Assembly (NCBI GenBank): GCA_938088195.1
Contig: CALKEO010000004.1
Location: forward strand, 44,399-108,398
Source: an uncultured Flavobacteriaceae bacterium
Lineage (GTDB): Bacteria > Bacteroidota > Bacteroidia > Flavobacteriales > Flavobacteriaceae
Direction of reading: 5' to 3'
Length of the DNA: 64,000 nucleotides
The translations under genes and the position numbers were made by a program. Every line of letters starts with the position of its first letter. Position 1 is the first letter of the stretch. Positions 1 through 9,945 of the stretch are shown here, one piece after another. A model generated the notes under the pieces. That model worked only from the letters and a program-made list of their open reading frames with translations. It was not told the DNA's origin and searched no databases.

Positions 1-1
1 T

Positions 2-1189
2 TTTAATATTTGTTTCTCTCAATCTTCCAATAATCCAAAAAATATTAAAACTATTATTCTTAAAAACTCCAAATCGGTAGCGCCATATATAAATTTAGAG
101 GATAGTATTGAATTAAGTTTTGATGATTTAGAGGCTGATGAAAAAAGTTATTATTTTCAAGTAAATCATTTCGACTATATTTGGAATCCTTCAAAACTAA
201 ATAAAGCTGAATTTTTAAATGGTTTTGATGATTTAAGAATTAAAAATTATTATAATTCGTTCAATACTCTTCAGCCATATACTAATTACTATTTAAAAAT
301 TCCTAACGAAGAGCTAAATTTTAAAATTTCAGGTAATTATTCTTTAAGTATTCACTTAGCTAACGGTAATAAAGTTTTTGAAAAAAGATTTTCAATATTT
401 AAAGACGAAATACCAATACAAATATCAATTTCAAAATCAAATTCAATAAAAAACATAAACACCGATCAAAGAATAAAGGTTGTTGTGAATTGCAATAACT
501 GTACTAATATTTATAGTAATTCGTCAAAATTAAAACTTGTAATAATTAAAAACAATAACTGGCTAAGTTCGATTGTTGTAGACAAACCGAAATATATTCT
601 TTCAAATAAATTAATTTATGAAGATATTTTTTTTAATGGAGGAAATGAATTTTTTCATTTTGATAATTCTAATATTTATAACACAAATTTAAGGATTTAC
701 AGATCAACCCTAAATAACCTTTACAATAACTTTTTAACTACTGACAAAGAAAGAACTAAAAAAATTTATGAATATAATCCTGATATTAACGGAGAATTTG
801 TTGTTGCCTCAAATAATAATTCTAACTCAAACATTGAAAACGATTATGCAAGAGTATTTTTTAATTTAAAATCAGATAGATTTGATTCCGATAGAACCGT
901 GTATATAATTGGAAGATTTAATGATTTTATGATTAATGAAAATTATAAACTTTCCTACAATCAATCCACAAAAACTTACGAGGGATCTTTTTTATTTAAA
1001 CAAGGTTTTTATAATTATAAATATGCATTTACACACAAAAGCAATTTAAATCAAATCAAATATTTTTATGGAAATTATTGGCAGACAGAAAATAGCTACA
1101 GAGTTTTACTTTATCAAAAAAAAATAAATGATAAATACTATAAAATTATTGGATCTTCTGAACTAAGTTCCATAAACATAAAAAATTAA
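2..1189 (+). CDS. Type IX secretion system plug protein (DUF5103 family), 5' truncated by window edge
   Basis: Frame 2 is open from base 2 (FNICFSQSSNNPKNIKTIILKNSKSVAPYINLEDSIELSFDDLEADEKSYYFQVNHFDYIWNPSKLNKAEFLNGFDDLRIKNYYNSFNTLQPYTNYYLKIPN...) into the listed ORF 485..1189, so the listed start is internal. Motif pattern resembles DUF5103. Confidence 0.8.
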   Translation, partial: FNICFSQSSNNPKNIKTIILKNSKSVAPYINLEDSIELSFDDLEADEKSYYFQVNHFDYIWNPSKLNKAEFLNGFDDLRIKNYYNSFNTLQPYTNYYLKIPNEELNFKISGNYSLSIHLANGNKVFEKRFSIFKDEIPIQISISKSNSIKNINTDQRIKVVVNCNNCTNIYSNSSKLKLVIIKNNNWLSSIVVDKPKYILSNKLIYEDIFFNGGNEFFHFDNSNIYNTNLRIYRSTLNNLYNNFLTTDKERTKKIYEYNPDINGEFVVASNNNSNSNIENDYARVFFNLKSDRFDSDRTVYIIGRFNDFMINENYKLSYNQSTKTYEGSFLFKQGFYNYKYAFTHKSNLNQIKYFYGNYWQTENSYRVLLYQKKINDKYYKIIGSSELSSINIKN

Positions 1190-1246
1190 CTGTAGCACAT
1201 TCTTTTTGAAACATTAAATTAATATATTCGCCTATAATACACCGTC

Positions 1247-1633
1247 ATGATTAATCACGTAACCAAAGGAATAAAAGTTTCTGTAAAAACATTATACGAT
1301 GGTTCATATTTTAAAAATTACAAGCTTCATTTTTCTTTTAATTATGTAATAAAAATTACAAATTACAGTAAAAATAGTGTTCAATTGAAATCACGGCATT
1401 GGAGAATATATGATTCATTGAACGCAAATATAATAATTGATGGAGAAGGTGTAATTGGTGAAAAACCTTTAATAAGCCCTGGCGAATCATTCGAGTACTC
1501 CTCTGGGTGCTTAATTTCATCACCTGTTGGAGCCATGAGAGGTTTTTACAACATGATTGATGTTAATACTGGTCAAAAGTTCAGAGCGTACATACCTACC
1601 TTTAAGCTGAATGCTCCTCAAGCATTAAATTAA
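1247..1633 (+). CDS. apaG: ApaG family protein
   Basis: 128 aa; SRHWRIYDSLN...VIGEKPLISPGESFEYSSGCLISSPVGAMRGFY is the ApaG signature. Confidence 0.95.
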   Translation: MINHVTKGIKVSVKTLYDGSYFKNYKLHFSFNYVIKITNYSKNSVQLKSRHWRIYDSLNANIIIDGEGVIGEKPLISPGESFEYSSGCLISSPVGAMRGFYNMIDVNTGQKFRAYIPTFKLNAPQALN

Positions 1634-1655
1634 AGTTTAATTTATAAAAATTATT

Positions 1656-3281
1656 ATGAAAGAAAATATATTTCAAGTTCCAGATCGTGTCAATGAGCCT
1701 GTTAAAAATTATTTAAAAGGATCAGAAGAAAGAAAGAATGTTTCAGAAACTTATCATTCTATGTTTTCTTCAAAAATTAACATTCCATTATATATAGGAG
1801 AAGAAGAAATACATACCAAAGAAACTAAGGATATTAACCCTCCTCACGATAAAAATAAAATTGTTGGAACCTTTTCTGTATGTAATTCTAATCATGTCGA
1901 AAATGCAATTAATAATTGTTTAGAGATTAAAGATAGTTGGACTAATACACCCTGGAAACAAAGAGCAGCTATATTTTTAAAAGCAGCAGAACTAATTGCC
2001 GGACCTTACAGAGCAAAAATAAATGCTGCCACTATGATAGGTCAATCAAAAAATATTTTTCAGGCTGAAATTGATGCTGCATGTGAATTTGTGGATTTTT
2101 TGAAATTCAACATTATTTATATGTCTGAAATATACAACGAACAACCTCTAACAGTTGGAAATGTTTCTAACAGTCTAGAATACCGTCCTTTAGAGGGGTT
2201 TGTTTATGCTATAACTCCTTTTAATTTCACAGCAATAGGAGGAAATTTATGTGCTAGTGCAGCATTAATGGGTAATGTTGTGTTATGGAAACCTAGTGAC
2301 CATCAAATTTACTCTGCAAAAGTTATAATGGACGTTTTTAATGAAGCTGGATTGCCTAAGGGAGTTATTAATATGATTACTGGGGATCCTGAAATGATTA
2401 CAAATATTGCTTTAGAAAATTTTAATTTATCTGGAATTCATTTTACTGGATCAACCCATGTTTTTAAAGAGATTTGGTCAAAAGTAGGAGCAAATATTTC
2501 TAAATACAAGGACTACCCAAGAATAGTTGGAGAAACTGGTGGTAAAGATTTTATTGTGAGCCACCCATCTGCTGATTCATTGGTAGTCTCAACTGCAATC
2601 GTAAGAGGAGCTTTTGAATATCAAGGGCAAAAATGTTCAGCAGCTTCTAGAGTATATATTCCTGCATCTAAATCAATACAAATTTTTGAAAATTTAAAAA
2701 ATCAGGTTAGTACTATAAAAATGGGGTCTCCTATTGATTTTGAAAATTTTATGACGGCTGTTATTCATCAACGTTCTTACAACAAAATTGTCAGTTATAT
2801 TGAAAAAGCTAAAAATGATGAGGATTCGAAAATTTTAATTGGCGGGGATTATGATGATTCAAAAGGCTATTTTATTTCTCCAACAATTATTATCACTACA
2901 AACCCTAAATGTGCGACTATGACACAGGAAATATTTGGGCCAGTTGTCACTATATACGTATATCCAGATAATGAATGGAAAAAAACACTTCAATTAGTAG
3001 ATCAAACATCCGATTATGCTTTGACTGGTGCTTTTATTTCAAATGAAAAAGAAACGATTGATTATGCCTTAAAGCACTTGAGATATAGTGCAGGTAACTT
3101 TTATATAAATGACAAACCATCAGGAGCTGTAGTAGGTCAACAACCGTTTGGGGGTTCCAGAGCTTCGGGAACTAATGATAAAGCAGGTTCAAAACTAAAT
3201 TTATTGAGATGGGTATCGCCAAGACTAATAAAAGAAAATTTTAATCCGCCAACTGATTATCCTTACCCTTACATGACATAG
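1656..3281 (+). CDS. pruA: L-glutamate gamma-semialdehyde (1-pyrroline-5-carboxylate) dehydrogenase
   Basis: 541 aa aldehyde dehydrogenase; ITPFNFTAIGGNL, GETGGKDF, FEYQGQKCSAASR motifs. Confidence 0.95.
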   Translation: MKENIFQVPDRVNEPVKNYLKGSEERKNVSETYHSMFSSKINIPLYIGEEEIHTKETKDINPPHDKNKIVGTFSVCNSNHVENAINNCLEIKDSWTNTPWKQRAAIFLKAAELIAGPYRAKINAATMIGQSKNIFQAEIDAACEFVDFLKFNIIYMSEIYNEQPLTVGNVSNSLEYRPLEGFVYAITPFNFTAIGGNLCASAALMGNVVLWKPSDHQIYSAKVIMDVFNEAGLPKGVINMITGDPEMITNIALENFNLSGIHFTGSTHVFKEIWSKVGANISKYKDYPRIVGETGGKDFIVSHPSADSLVVSTAIVRGAFEYQGQKCSAASRVYIPASKSIQIFENLKNQVSTIKMGSPIDFENFMTAVIHQRSYNKIVSYIEKAKNDEDSKILIGGDYDDSKGYFISPTIIITTNPKCATMTQEIFGPVVTIYVYPDNEWKKTLQLVDQTSDYALTGAFISNEKETIDYALKHLRYSAGNFYINDKPSGAVVGQQPFGGSRASGTNDKAGSKLNLLRWVSPRLIKENFNPPTDYPYPYMT

Positions 3282-3891
3282 GCAAGTAAACTATTTTTTT
3301 TGTTTCAAAAAATACATGATTGAAATGGTTGCTAATATCAAATACCTTTATATTATCAATGTCTTTCAATTCATTTACCAAATCACCACCTTTAAGGTAT
3401 AAAATTCCATTTTTTAATGAATTTTTACAGTTTGATGAGATTTTTCCATCAACTATTTTTATAAAATCAGTCATATTAGTAACAGCCCTACTTACAACAA
3501 AATCATATTGCTGATCGACATTCTCAGCTCTAATTTTTTCAGCTACTACATTCTTAAGACCAAGTTTCTTAGTTATTTCAGAAACTACTTTAATTTTTTT
3601 TCCAATTGAATCAGTTAGGTGAAATAAAACTTTAGGAAACATAATAGCTAAAGGAATTCCCGGAAACCCCCCTCCCGTGCCAACATCAAGAACTTTAGTG
3701 CTTGGCACAAACTTGATGATTTTTGAAATACTTAAAGAATGTAAGACATGTCTCGTATTTAATTCGAAAATATCTTTTCTTGAAATAACATTTATTTTAT
3801 TATTCCAGCTTTCATAGAGTTTTGCTAAACTTTCAAACTGTTGAAATTGAACGTTTGACAATTCAGGAAAATTAGATTTAATGATGTTCAA
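3241..3891 (-). CDS. rsmG: 16S rRNA (guanine527-N7)-methyltransferase RsmG
   Basis: 216 aa; VLDVGTGGGFPGIPLAIMFP and FVVSRAV motifs. Confidence 0.95.
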   Translation of the reverse strand: MNIIKSNFPELSNVQFQQFESLAKLYESWNNKINVISRKDIFELNTRHVLHSLSISKIIKFVPSTKVLDVGTGGGFPGIPLAIMFPKVLFHLTDSIGKKIKVVSEITKKLGLKNVVAEKIRAENVDQQYDFVVSRAVTNMTDFIKIVDGKISSNCKNSLKNGILYLKGGDLVNELKDIDNIKVFDISNHFNHVFFETKKIVYLPMSCKGKDNQLAD

Positions 3892-3972
3892 AACTTTTAT
3901 TTATTTGTTTAAAATTACATGAATATTTTTATCAAAATAAATATCTTTAATATTATTCTTAATACATAATTA

Positions 3973-5076
3973 ATGGAAACCAATATCATTAAATTCTCAA
4001 GAAAAGATTCAAAAAAATTTTTTAAAACTTTAAACATAAGAGTTAATAATTATTTTAAAGAACAAAATATCACTAAAAAAGGTAACTGGAAGATATGGTT
4101 GAAAACATTTATAATGTTTTACTTGCTAATAACGCCATATGTTTTAATATCTATAATGACAATTCCCACCTGGATTCAAATATCACTTTCAGTTATTATG
4201 GGCATTGGTTTAGCAGGTGTTGGAATGAACGTTATGCATGATGGAAATCATGGTTCTTTTTCGAACAAAAAATGGATAAACAGAATAATGGGAGGCAGTA
4301 TTTATTTGTTAGCTGGGAATAGATATAACTGGCAAGTACAACACAATGTTTTACATCACTCTTATACTAATATTCATGGCCATGACGAAGATTTAGAAGC
4401 TGGAAGAATAATAAGATTTTCGAAACACTCTGAGTGGAGATGGTTTCATAAATTTCAACATTACTACTCAGTTCTACTTTATGGTTTGTTAACAATAAAT
4501 TGGGCAATCACCACAGATTTTTTGCAAATGAAAAGATACATGAAAAAAAAACTTTCGCATGGTAAGTTTCCAAATCCATTTATAAACTGGACAAAATTAT
4601 TAGTTTCCAAAATACTATATTTTTTGTTCTGGATTTTTGTTCCAATTTTTATTTTCAACCTTGTTTGGTGGAAAGTATTATTTTCATTTTTAGTCATGCA
4701 CTACACAGCTGGACTAATCTTAAGTTTAGTTTTTCAATTAGCTCATATAATGGATGAAGCAGAAATGCCATTACCTAATTCACAAGGAAATATAAAAAAC
4801 AGTTGGGCAATTCATCAATTAAAAACAACCGTTAATTTTGCTTCCAAAAATAAATTACTTAATTGGTTTACGGGAGGATTGAATCACCAAGTAGAACATC
4901 ATATTTTTCCCAATATATCCCATGTACATTATAATAAAATTGCTAAAATCGTTAAAAAAACCACCCTCGAATTTAACCTTCCTTACAATGAATTCAATAC
5001 ATTTTTAGATGCAATAATTGCACACTTTCGATTTCTAAAAATTATGGGTGAGAAGCCTAAAACAACAAATAAATAA
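3973..5076 (+). CDS. Membrane fatty acid desaturase (acyl-CoA desaturase family)
   Basis: Three His boxes: HDGNHGS, HNVLHHSYTN, HQVEHHIFP; multiple TM segments. Confidence 0.9.
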   Translation: METNIIKFSRKDSKKFFKTLNIRVNNYFKEQNITKKGNWKIWLKTFIMFYLLITPYVLISIMTIPTWIQISLSVIMGIGLAGVGMNVMHDGNHGSFSNKKWINRIMGGSIYLLAGNRYNWQVQHNVLHHSYTNIHGHDEDLEAGRIIRFSKHSEWRWFHKFQHYYSVLLYGLLTINWAITTDFLQMKRYMKKKLSHGKFPNPFINWTKLLVSKILYFLFWIFVPIFIFNLVWWKVLFSFLVMHYTAGLILSLVFQLAHIMDEAEMPLPNSQGNIKNSWAIHQLKTTVNFASKNKLLNWFTGGLNHQVEHHIFPNISHVHYNKIAKIVKKTTLEFNLPYNEFNTFLDAIIAHFRFLKIMGEKPKTTNK

Positions 5077-5079
5077 AAC

Positions 5080-6273
5080 ATGACGAACAAGCTTTCCGAT
5101 AGAATTAAAAATTTACCTGTTTCTGCAACATTAGCCATGGCTGCAAAAGCAAGAAAATTAAAAGAAAATGGCATTGATATTATAGGCTTAAGTCTTGGGG
5201 AACCTGATTTTAATACACCTGATTTTATAAAAAATGCTGCAGTTCAAGCAATAGAAGATAATTATAATTCATACACTCCAGTTGACGGTTATTTAGATTT
5301 AAAAAAATCTATATGTAAAAAATTTAAACGTGATAATGGCCTTAATTATAATGCCAATCAAATTGTTGTATCCACAGGTGCAAAGCAATCAATAGCAAAT
5401 ACCATTCAAGTTTTGATAAATCCTGGAGATGATGTCTTATTAGTAGCACCCTATTGGGTTAGTTACTCTGCTATTGTAACTTTAGCAGAGGGTAATCCTA
5501 TTGAAATTAGATCAGATATTTCATCTGATTTTAAAATTACTGCAGCACAGTTAGATAATTCAATTACTCCAAATACTAAACTGGTAATAATTAACTCCCC
5601 TAACAACCCAAGCGGAACAGTTTATACAAAAGATGAATTAATAGAACTATCAATGGTTCTTGAAAAATATCCAAATATCTATGTGCTTTCTGACGAAATA
5701 TATGAACACATCAACTATGGTGTTCCTCATTTCAGTTTTGCTAAGATACCCTCAATGTTTAATAGAACAATCACAGTGAATGGTTTAGCAAAAGCTTTTG
5801 CTATGACAGGATGGAGAATTGGTTACATAGGAGCACCTGATTGGATAGCAAAAGCATGTACTAAAATGCAAGGACAAATTACTAGCGGAACTAACTGCAT
5901 TGCTCAAAGAGCAACTATAGCAGCTCTGGATGCTTCGGTTGGTGAAATAAAATATATGGTTGATGAATTTAAAGAACGTAGAAAACTAATTATCGATTTA
6001 TTAAATAATATCAAGGGTATTAAAGTAAATCAACCTATGGGTGCTTTTTACGTTTTCCCTGATATTTCTGATTTTTTTGGAAAAACTATCAAAGGTAAAA
6101 CAATTAAAAATGCTTCAGATTTTGCGATTTTTTTACTAGAGGAGTCACATGTAGCAACAGTAACTGGAGACGCTTTTGGTTGTCCAAATAATATTAGAAT
6201 TTCTTACGCAGCATCCAAAAAACAAATAGCTGAAGCTATTAAAAGAATTCAATCAGCCCTTGAGGATCAATGA
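5080..6273 (+). CDS. Class I PLP-dependent aminotransferase, aspartate aminotransferase-like
   Basis: 397 aa; IGLSLGEPDFNTPDFI, NSPNNPSGTVY, VNGLAKAFAMTGWRIGY. Confidence 0.9.
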   Translation: MTNKLSDRIKNLPVSATLAMAAKARKLKENGIDIIGLSLGEPDFNTPDFIKNAAVQAIEDNYNSYTPVDGYLDLKKSICKKFKRDNGLNYNANQIVVSTGAKQSIANTIQVLINPGDDVLLVAPYWVSYSAIVTLAEGNPIEIRSDISSDFKITAAQLDNSITPNTKLVIINSPNNPSGTVYTKDELIELSMVLEKYPNIYVLSDEIYEHINYGVPHFSFAKIPSMFNRTITVNGLAKAFAMTGWRIGYIGAPDWIAKACTKMQGQITSGTNCIAQRATIAALDASVGEIKYMVDEFKERRKLIIDLLNNIKGIKVNQPMGAFYVFPDISDFFGKTIKGKTIKNASDFAIFLLEESHVATVTGDAFGCPNNIRISYAASKKQIAEAIKRIQSALEDQ

Positions 6274-7769
6274 TCTCTCCAAAAGAATGGGGTAAATAAA
6301 ATTAAAACAGTAAAGAGTTCTAACCTCCCAACTAACATTAAAAAAGAACACCAATATTTTGCTAAAATTGGAAGACTATCGAAATTACTTATTGGCCCCA
6401 GTGTTCCGAGTGCAGGACCCACATTTCCTATAGATGAAGCTGCTCCTCCAATTGCGGAAATAAAGTCAAGACCTAACAAACTCAACACACCAGCTCCAAT
6501 TATAAAAAGAATAAGATATAATATAAAGAAGGCCAATACGTGAATAACAATTGGTTTTTCTACAACCGAATGATTATGTCTAAGCGGAATAATTGCATTT
6601 GGGTGAAGTGATCTTTTAAATTCTAATATTCCATTTTTAATCAAAATTAAATGTCTCAATATTTTAACACCACCTGAGGTAGATCCTGAAGATCCACCTA
6701 AAAACATAATTCCAAAGAAAAACATTGTTATAAATGGAGTCCATGAAATAAAATCTCCTGTAACAAATCCAGTGGTTGTTATAATTGCAACTACCTGAAA
6801 CAGGGCATGTCTAAAACTGCTTTCAAATTTACCATAAACTTGAGGGTGAAAAACATTTGTTTCATTTAAATCAACTGAAAAAAATAAAACCAAAGTAATT
6901 ATGCAAGTAAAAACTATAACAAAAGAAAAATACCATAAAAATTCAGTATTGTAAAACATTTTTTTAATTTTTCCAGTTAGTCCAAAATATATGAGTATAA
7001 AATTAGTTCCAGCTAAAAACATAAAAATTATTATTATATATTGAACTATTGGCATATTATTCCAATAAGCAATACTTTGATTTTTTGAAGAAAAACCTCC
7101 CGATGCAATATTACTCATAGAGTTGTTTATTGCATCAAAAAAAGTCATACCTGCAAAGTTTAAAAGAACCGTTTCAGCAATAGTTAACCCTACATAAATC
7201 ATCCATAGTCTTTTTGCAGTATCGCTTATTCTGGGATGTATTTTATCACCTGAGATTCCTGTTCCTGGTGCTTCGGCAGAAAAAAGTTGCATACCTCCTA
7301 TTCCTAAAAGTGGTAGAATAGCAATAGCTAATACTATAATACCCATTCCTCCAAGCCAATGAGTCATACTTCTCCAAAAAATAATTCCCTTAGGTAAAGA
7401 CTCAATATCATTTAATATTGTTGAACCCGTAGTTGTATAACCCGACATGCTTTCAAAAAATAAATTATGAAAGTTTGTTATAGAACCTGTCAAGTAATAT
7501 GGAATCATTCCAGAAAACACCATAGTTAGCCATCCAATTGTGACAATTAAATAACCGTCTCTCTTATTTATCTGTCTGATGTTTTTCTTAAAAAAAATCA
7601 TTAATGTCCATCCTAGTACCACTACGATAATTGCCGATTGAATTATTTCTTTAAAAAACCCATCACTATAAATCAAACTAACAATTGAAGAAACAAACAT
7701 TGCTCCCCCGTTAAAAACTAAGAGTAAACCAATTATGTATAAAATTAATTTTTTGTTTAGCTTGGTCAT
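6267..7769 (-). CDS. trkH: Potassium uptake protein TrkH family
   Basis: 500 aa polytopic; SMSGYTTTGST, HWLGGMGIIVLAIAILP, GGSSGSTSGGVK selectivity-loop repeats. Confidence 0.95.
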   Translation of the reverse strand: MTKLNKKLILYIIGLLLVFNGGAMFVSSIVSLIYSDGFFKEIIQSAIIVVVLGWTLMIFFKKNIRQINKRDGYLIVTIGWLTMVFSGMIPYYLTGSITNFHNLFFESMSGYTTTGSTILNDIESLPKGIIFWRSMTHWLGGMGIIVLAIAILPLLGIGGMQLFSAEAPGTGISGDKIHPRISDTAKRLWMIYVGLTIAETVLLNFAGMTFFDAINNSMSNIASGGFSSKNQSIAYWNNMPIVQYIIIIFMFLAGTNFILIYFGLTGKIKKMFYNTEFLWYFSFVIVFTCIITLVLFFSVDLNETNVFHPQVYGKFESSFRHALFQVVAIITTTGFVTGDFISWTPFITMFFFGIMFLGGSSGSTSGGVKILRHLILIKNGILEFKRSLHPNAIIPLRHNHSVVEKPIVIHVLAFFILYLILFIIGAGVLSLLGLDFISAIGGAASSIGNVGPALGTLGPISNFDSLPILAKYWCSFLMLVGRLELFTVLILFTPFFWRDH

Positions 7770-7775
7770 GATAAC

Positions 7776-9125
7776 CTATAAAAATAAACTTTCTACTTTT
7801 TTAAGAGCTTCAGCTGTTGAACAAACTAAAACTCTATCTCCAAGTTTAATTTCAAAATCTCCAAGAACAATTAATCCTTTGTTATCTCTTATAACTCCGC
7901 CAATAATGGCTTTCCTAGGAAAATCTAAGTTTACAATTTTTTTGTTCAAGACTTTGGAATATTCACTGACATTAAATTCAACTATTTCTGCATCCATATT
8001 ATTTAACTTGGCAAGCTCCACAATATCTCCATTTCTAACAAAACGAAAAATATCATTAGCTGCTAAAAGTTTTTTATTGATTAAAGTGTCAATTCCAATT
8101 GATTGAGATAAATTGAAATAGTCCATATTATCAACAAGTGCAATTGTCTTTTTGATATTTTTAGACTTTGCCATTAAACAAGACATAATATTCGTTTCTG
8201 AATTTCCAGTCGTAGCTATAAAAGCATCCATGTTTTCTAAATTTTCTTCCACAAGTAAATCAACATTTCTACCATCAACATTTAACATCATGACATTTTT
8301 AACCTCTTCCACAAAATGATTAGCTTTTTTGGAATTTATCTCTATAATTTTAACATTTAAACCTTCGTTACTTAACTCTTTGGCTAGTTTAGAGCCTATC
8401 CTACCGGCCCCTAAAATCATAATATTATCAATATTTTGTTTTTCCGTTCCGATTAGATCATAAAGCTCTTTTAAACCTTTTTCATTAGTTATAAAATAAA
8501 CTTGATCACCATGTGAAAAAACAGTATCTCCTCTAGGAATAATTGTTGTATCAGAATTTTCTTTTTTTATTGCTATAGGCATAAAATGAACGCCTGGGAA
8601 AACTGATGCAGATTCCATTACTGTTTTTCCAACAAAAGGGGCATTTTCTTCAAGTTTAACCCCCATCATTTTTAGTATACCATCTTCAAAATCATGACTG
8701 TTAGTAAAAGCAGACTCATGAACTAAAAGTTTAATCTCTTCTGTAGCTAAACTTTCTGGTGAAATTAGTTCATCAATTCCAATAGAACTAAAATCTATTT
8801 CTTTATTCCCCTCAATGAATTCTGAGTTTGAAATTCTAGCAATTGTTCTTTTAGCTCCTAACTGTTTAGCTAAAAAACATGTTGTAAAATTAGTAGTTTC
8901 AGATGTAGTTAATGAAACAACTAAATCGCAATTTTGAACATTAGCCTCTTTTAAAACTGAAATAGAGGCTGAGTCTCCCTCAATTGTCTTAATGTCTAAT
9001 TGATTTTCAGCAATAATTAGGTTTGATTTATTATTATCAATTAATGTAATATCCTGTGATTCATAGGAAAGCAACTTTGCCAAATGAAACCCAACTTCAC
9101 CAGCTCCTGCGATAATGATTTTCAT
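7776..9125 (-). CDS. trkA: Trk system potassium transporter NAD-binding subunit TrkA
   Basis: Two RCK/Rossmann repeats (MKIIIAGAGEVGFHLAKLL; NIMILGAGRIGSKLAKEL). The listed start at 9146 adds 7 residues; the internal Met at 9125 starts the Rossmann fold. Confidence 0.92.
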   Translation of the reverse strand: MKIIIAGAGEVGFHLAKLLSYESQDITLIDNNKSNLIIAENQLDIKTIEGDSASISVLKEANVQNCDLVVSLTTSETTNFTTCFLAKQLGAKRTIARISNSEFIEGNKEIDFSSIGIDELISPESLATEEIKLLVHESAFTNSHDFEDGILKMMGVKLEENAPFVGKTVMESASVFPGVHFMPIAIKKENSDTTIIPRGDTVFSHGDQVYFITNEKGLKELYDLIGTEKQNIDNIMILGAGRIGSKLAKELSNEGLNVKIIEINSKKANHFVEEVKNVMMLNVDGRNVDLLVEENLENMDAFIATTGNSETNIMSCLMAKSKNIKKTIALVDNMDYFNLSQSIGIDTLINKKLLAANDIFRFVRNGDIVELAKLNNMDAEIVEFNVSEYSKVLNKKIVNLDFPRKAIIGGVIRDNKGLIVLGDFEIKLGDRVLVCSTAEALKKVESLFL

Positions 9126-9240
9126 GTATTTTACATTGAATAACATTACAAATATAATTGATTTTAAAAAACACTAATATTTTTAGTAATAAAAAAATAA
9201 CATAGTTTGATTGAAAGTATTTGTAAATTCGAATATTATT

Positions 9241-9945
9241 ATGAAACAAATTTGTTTAGTTTTTTTTTTGATACTAATATCTTCCAATAACTTTGGTCAA
9301 AATAAAGGCTCAAATGTTGAAAACTTACAAAATTTTGATAAAAAAAAACTTCATTTTGGCTATTTTGTTGGATTAAATCAATATAATTTTAAAATTGACT
9401 ACAAAGAAAATCCTAACTATACTACTCAGGTCGAAGAAGAGTTTGGATTAAATATTGGTTTAATTGGAGATCTTAGAATTAATGAATATTTAAACCTTCG
9501 ATTTGAACCTGGTTTACATACTAACAAAGGAGCACTAAAATTTAATGAAAGGTCTAATTTTACTCAAAATAGTGATACAATAAGATTGATTAAATCAACC
9601 TACATTCATTTACCTTTATTATTAAAATTTAGTTCAAAAAGAATTGGTAATTACAAGCCTTACATAATTGGAGGTATTTCTTCTTCATTTAACTTATCTA
9701 GCAATGAAAATTCCCCTGAAGATAATAAAAACAATGTTTTTAGATTAAAAAATAACACTATGTATTATGAGTTGGGTTTTGGAATTGATTTTTACTTACA
9801 ATATTTTAAATTTTCTCCCTCAATTCGAGGTTTATTTTCTTTGAAAAATGAAATAGTTCCTGATGAAGATCCAAATAGCCCTTGGACTGGTCATATTGAA
9901 AGATTCAGTACCAGGGGAATTTTTATAAACCTAACTTTCCATTAA
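9241..9945 (+). CDS. porT: Outer-membrane beta-barrel protein, PorT-like (T9SS-associated)
   Basis: Signal peptide MKQICLVFFLILISSNNFGQ; KKLHFGYFVGLNQYNFKIDY...YLNLRFEPGLH...YIHLPLLLKFSSKR...YKPYIIGG...ELGFGIDFYLQYFKFSPSIR resembles PorT. Start moved from 9211 to the ATG that begins the signal peptide. Confidence 0.7.
   Translation: MKQICLVFFLILISSNNFGQNKGSNVENLQNFDKKKLHFGYFVGLNQYNFKIDYKENPNYTTQVEEEFGLNIGLIGDLRINEYLNLRFEPGLHTNKGALKFNERSNFTQNSDTIRLIKSTYIHLPLLLKFSSKRIGNYKPYIIGGISSSFNLSSNENSPEDNKNNVFRLKNNTMYYELGFGIDFYLQYFKFSPSIRGLFSLKNEIVPDEDPNSPWTGHIERFSTRGIFINLTFH

Noticed and set aside
485-1189. Listed ORF start as a genuine gene start
   Set aside because: Same frame is open to the window edge and encodes continuous family-like sequence; start is internal (GTG-coded).
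3320-3514. Short ORFs antisense to core genes (e.g. 3320-3514, 4479-4697, 7735-8106, 12836-13075, 13576-13890, 17546-17887, 19065-19421, 26301-26492, 33974-34276, 62216-62611)
   Set aside because: Each lies opposite a clearly recognised conserved gene, shows low-complexity translation and no family motif.
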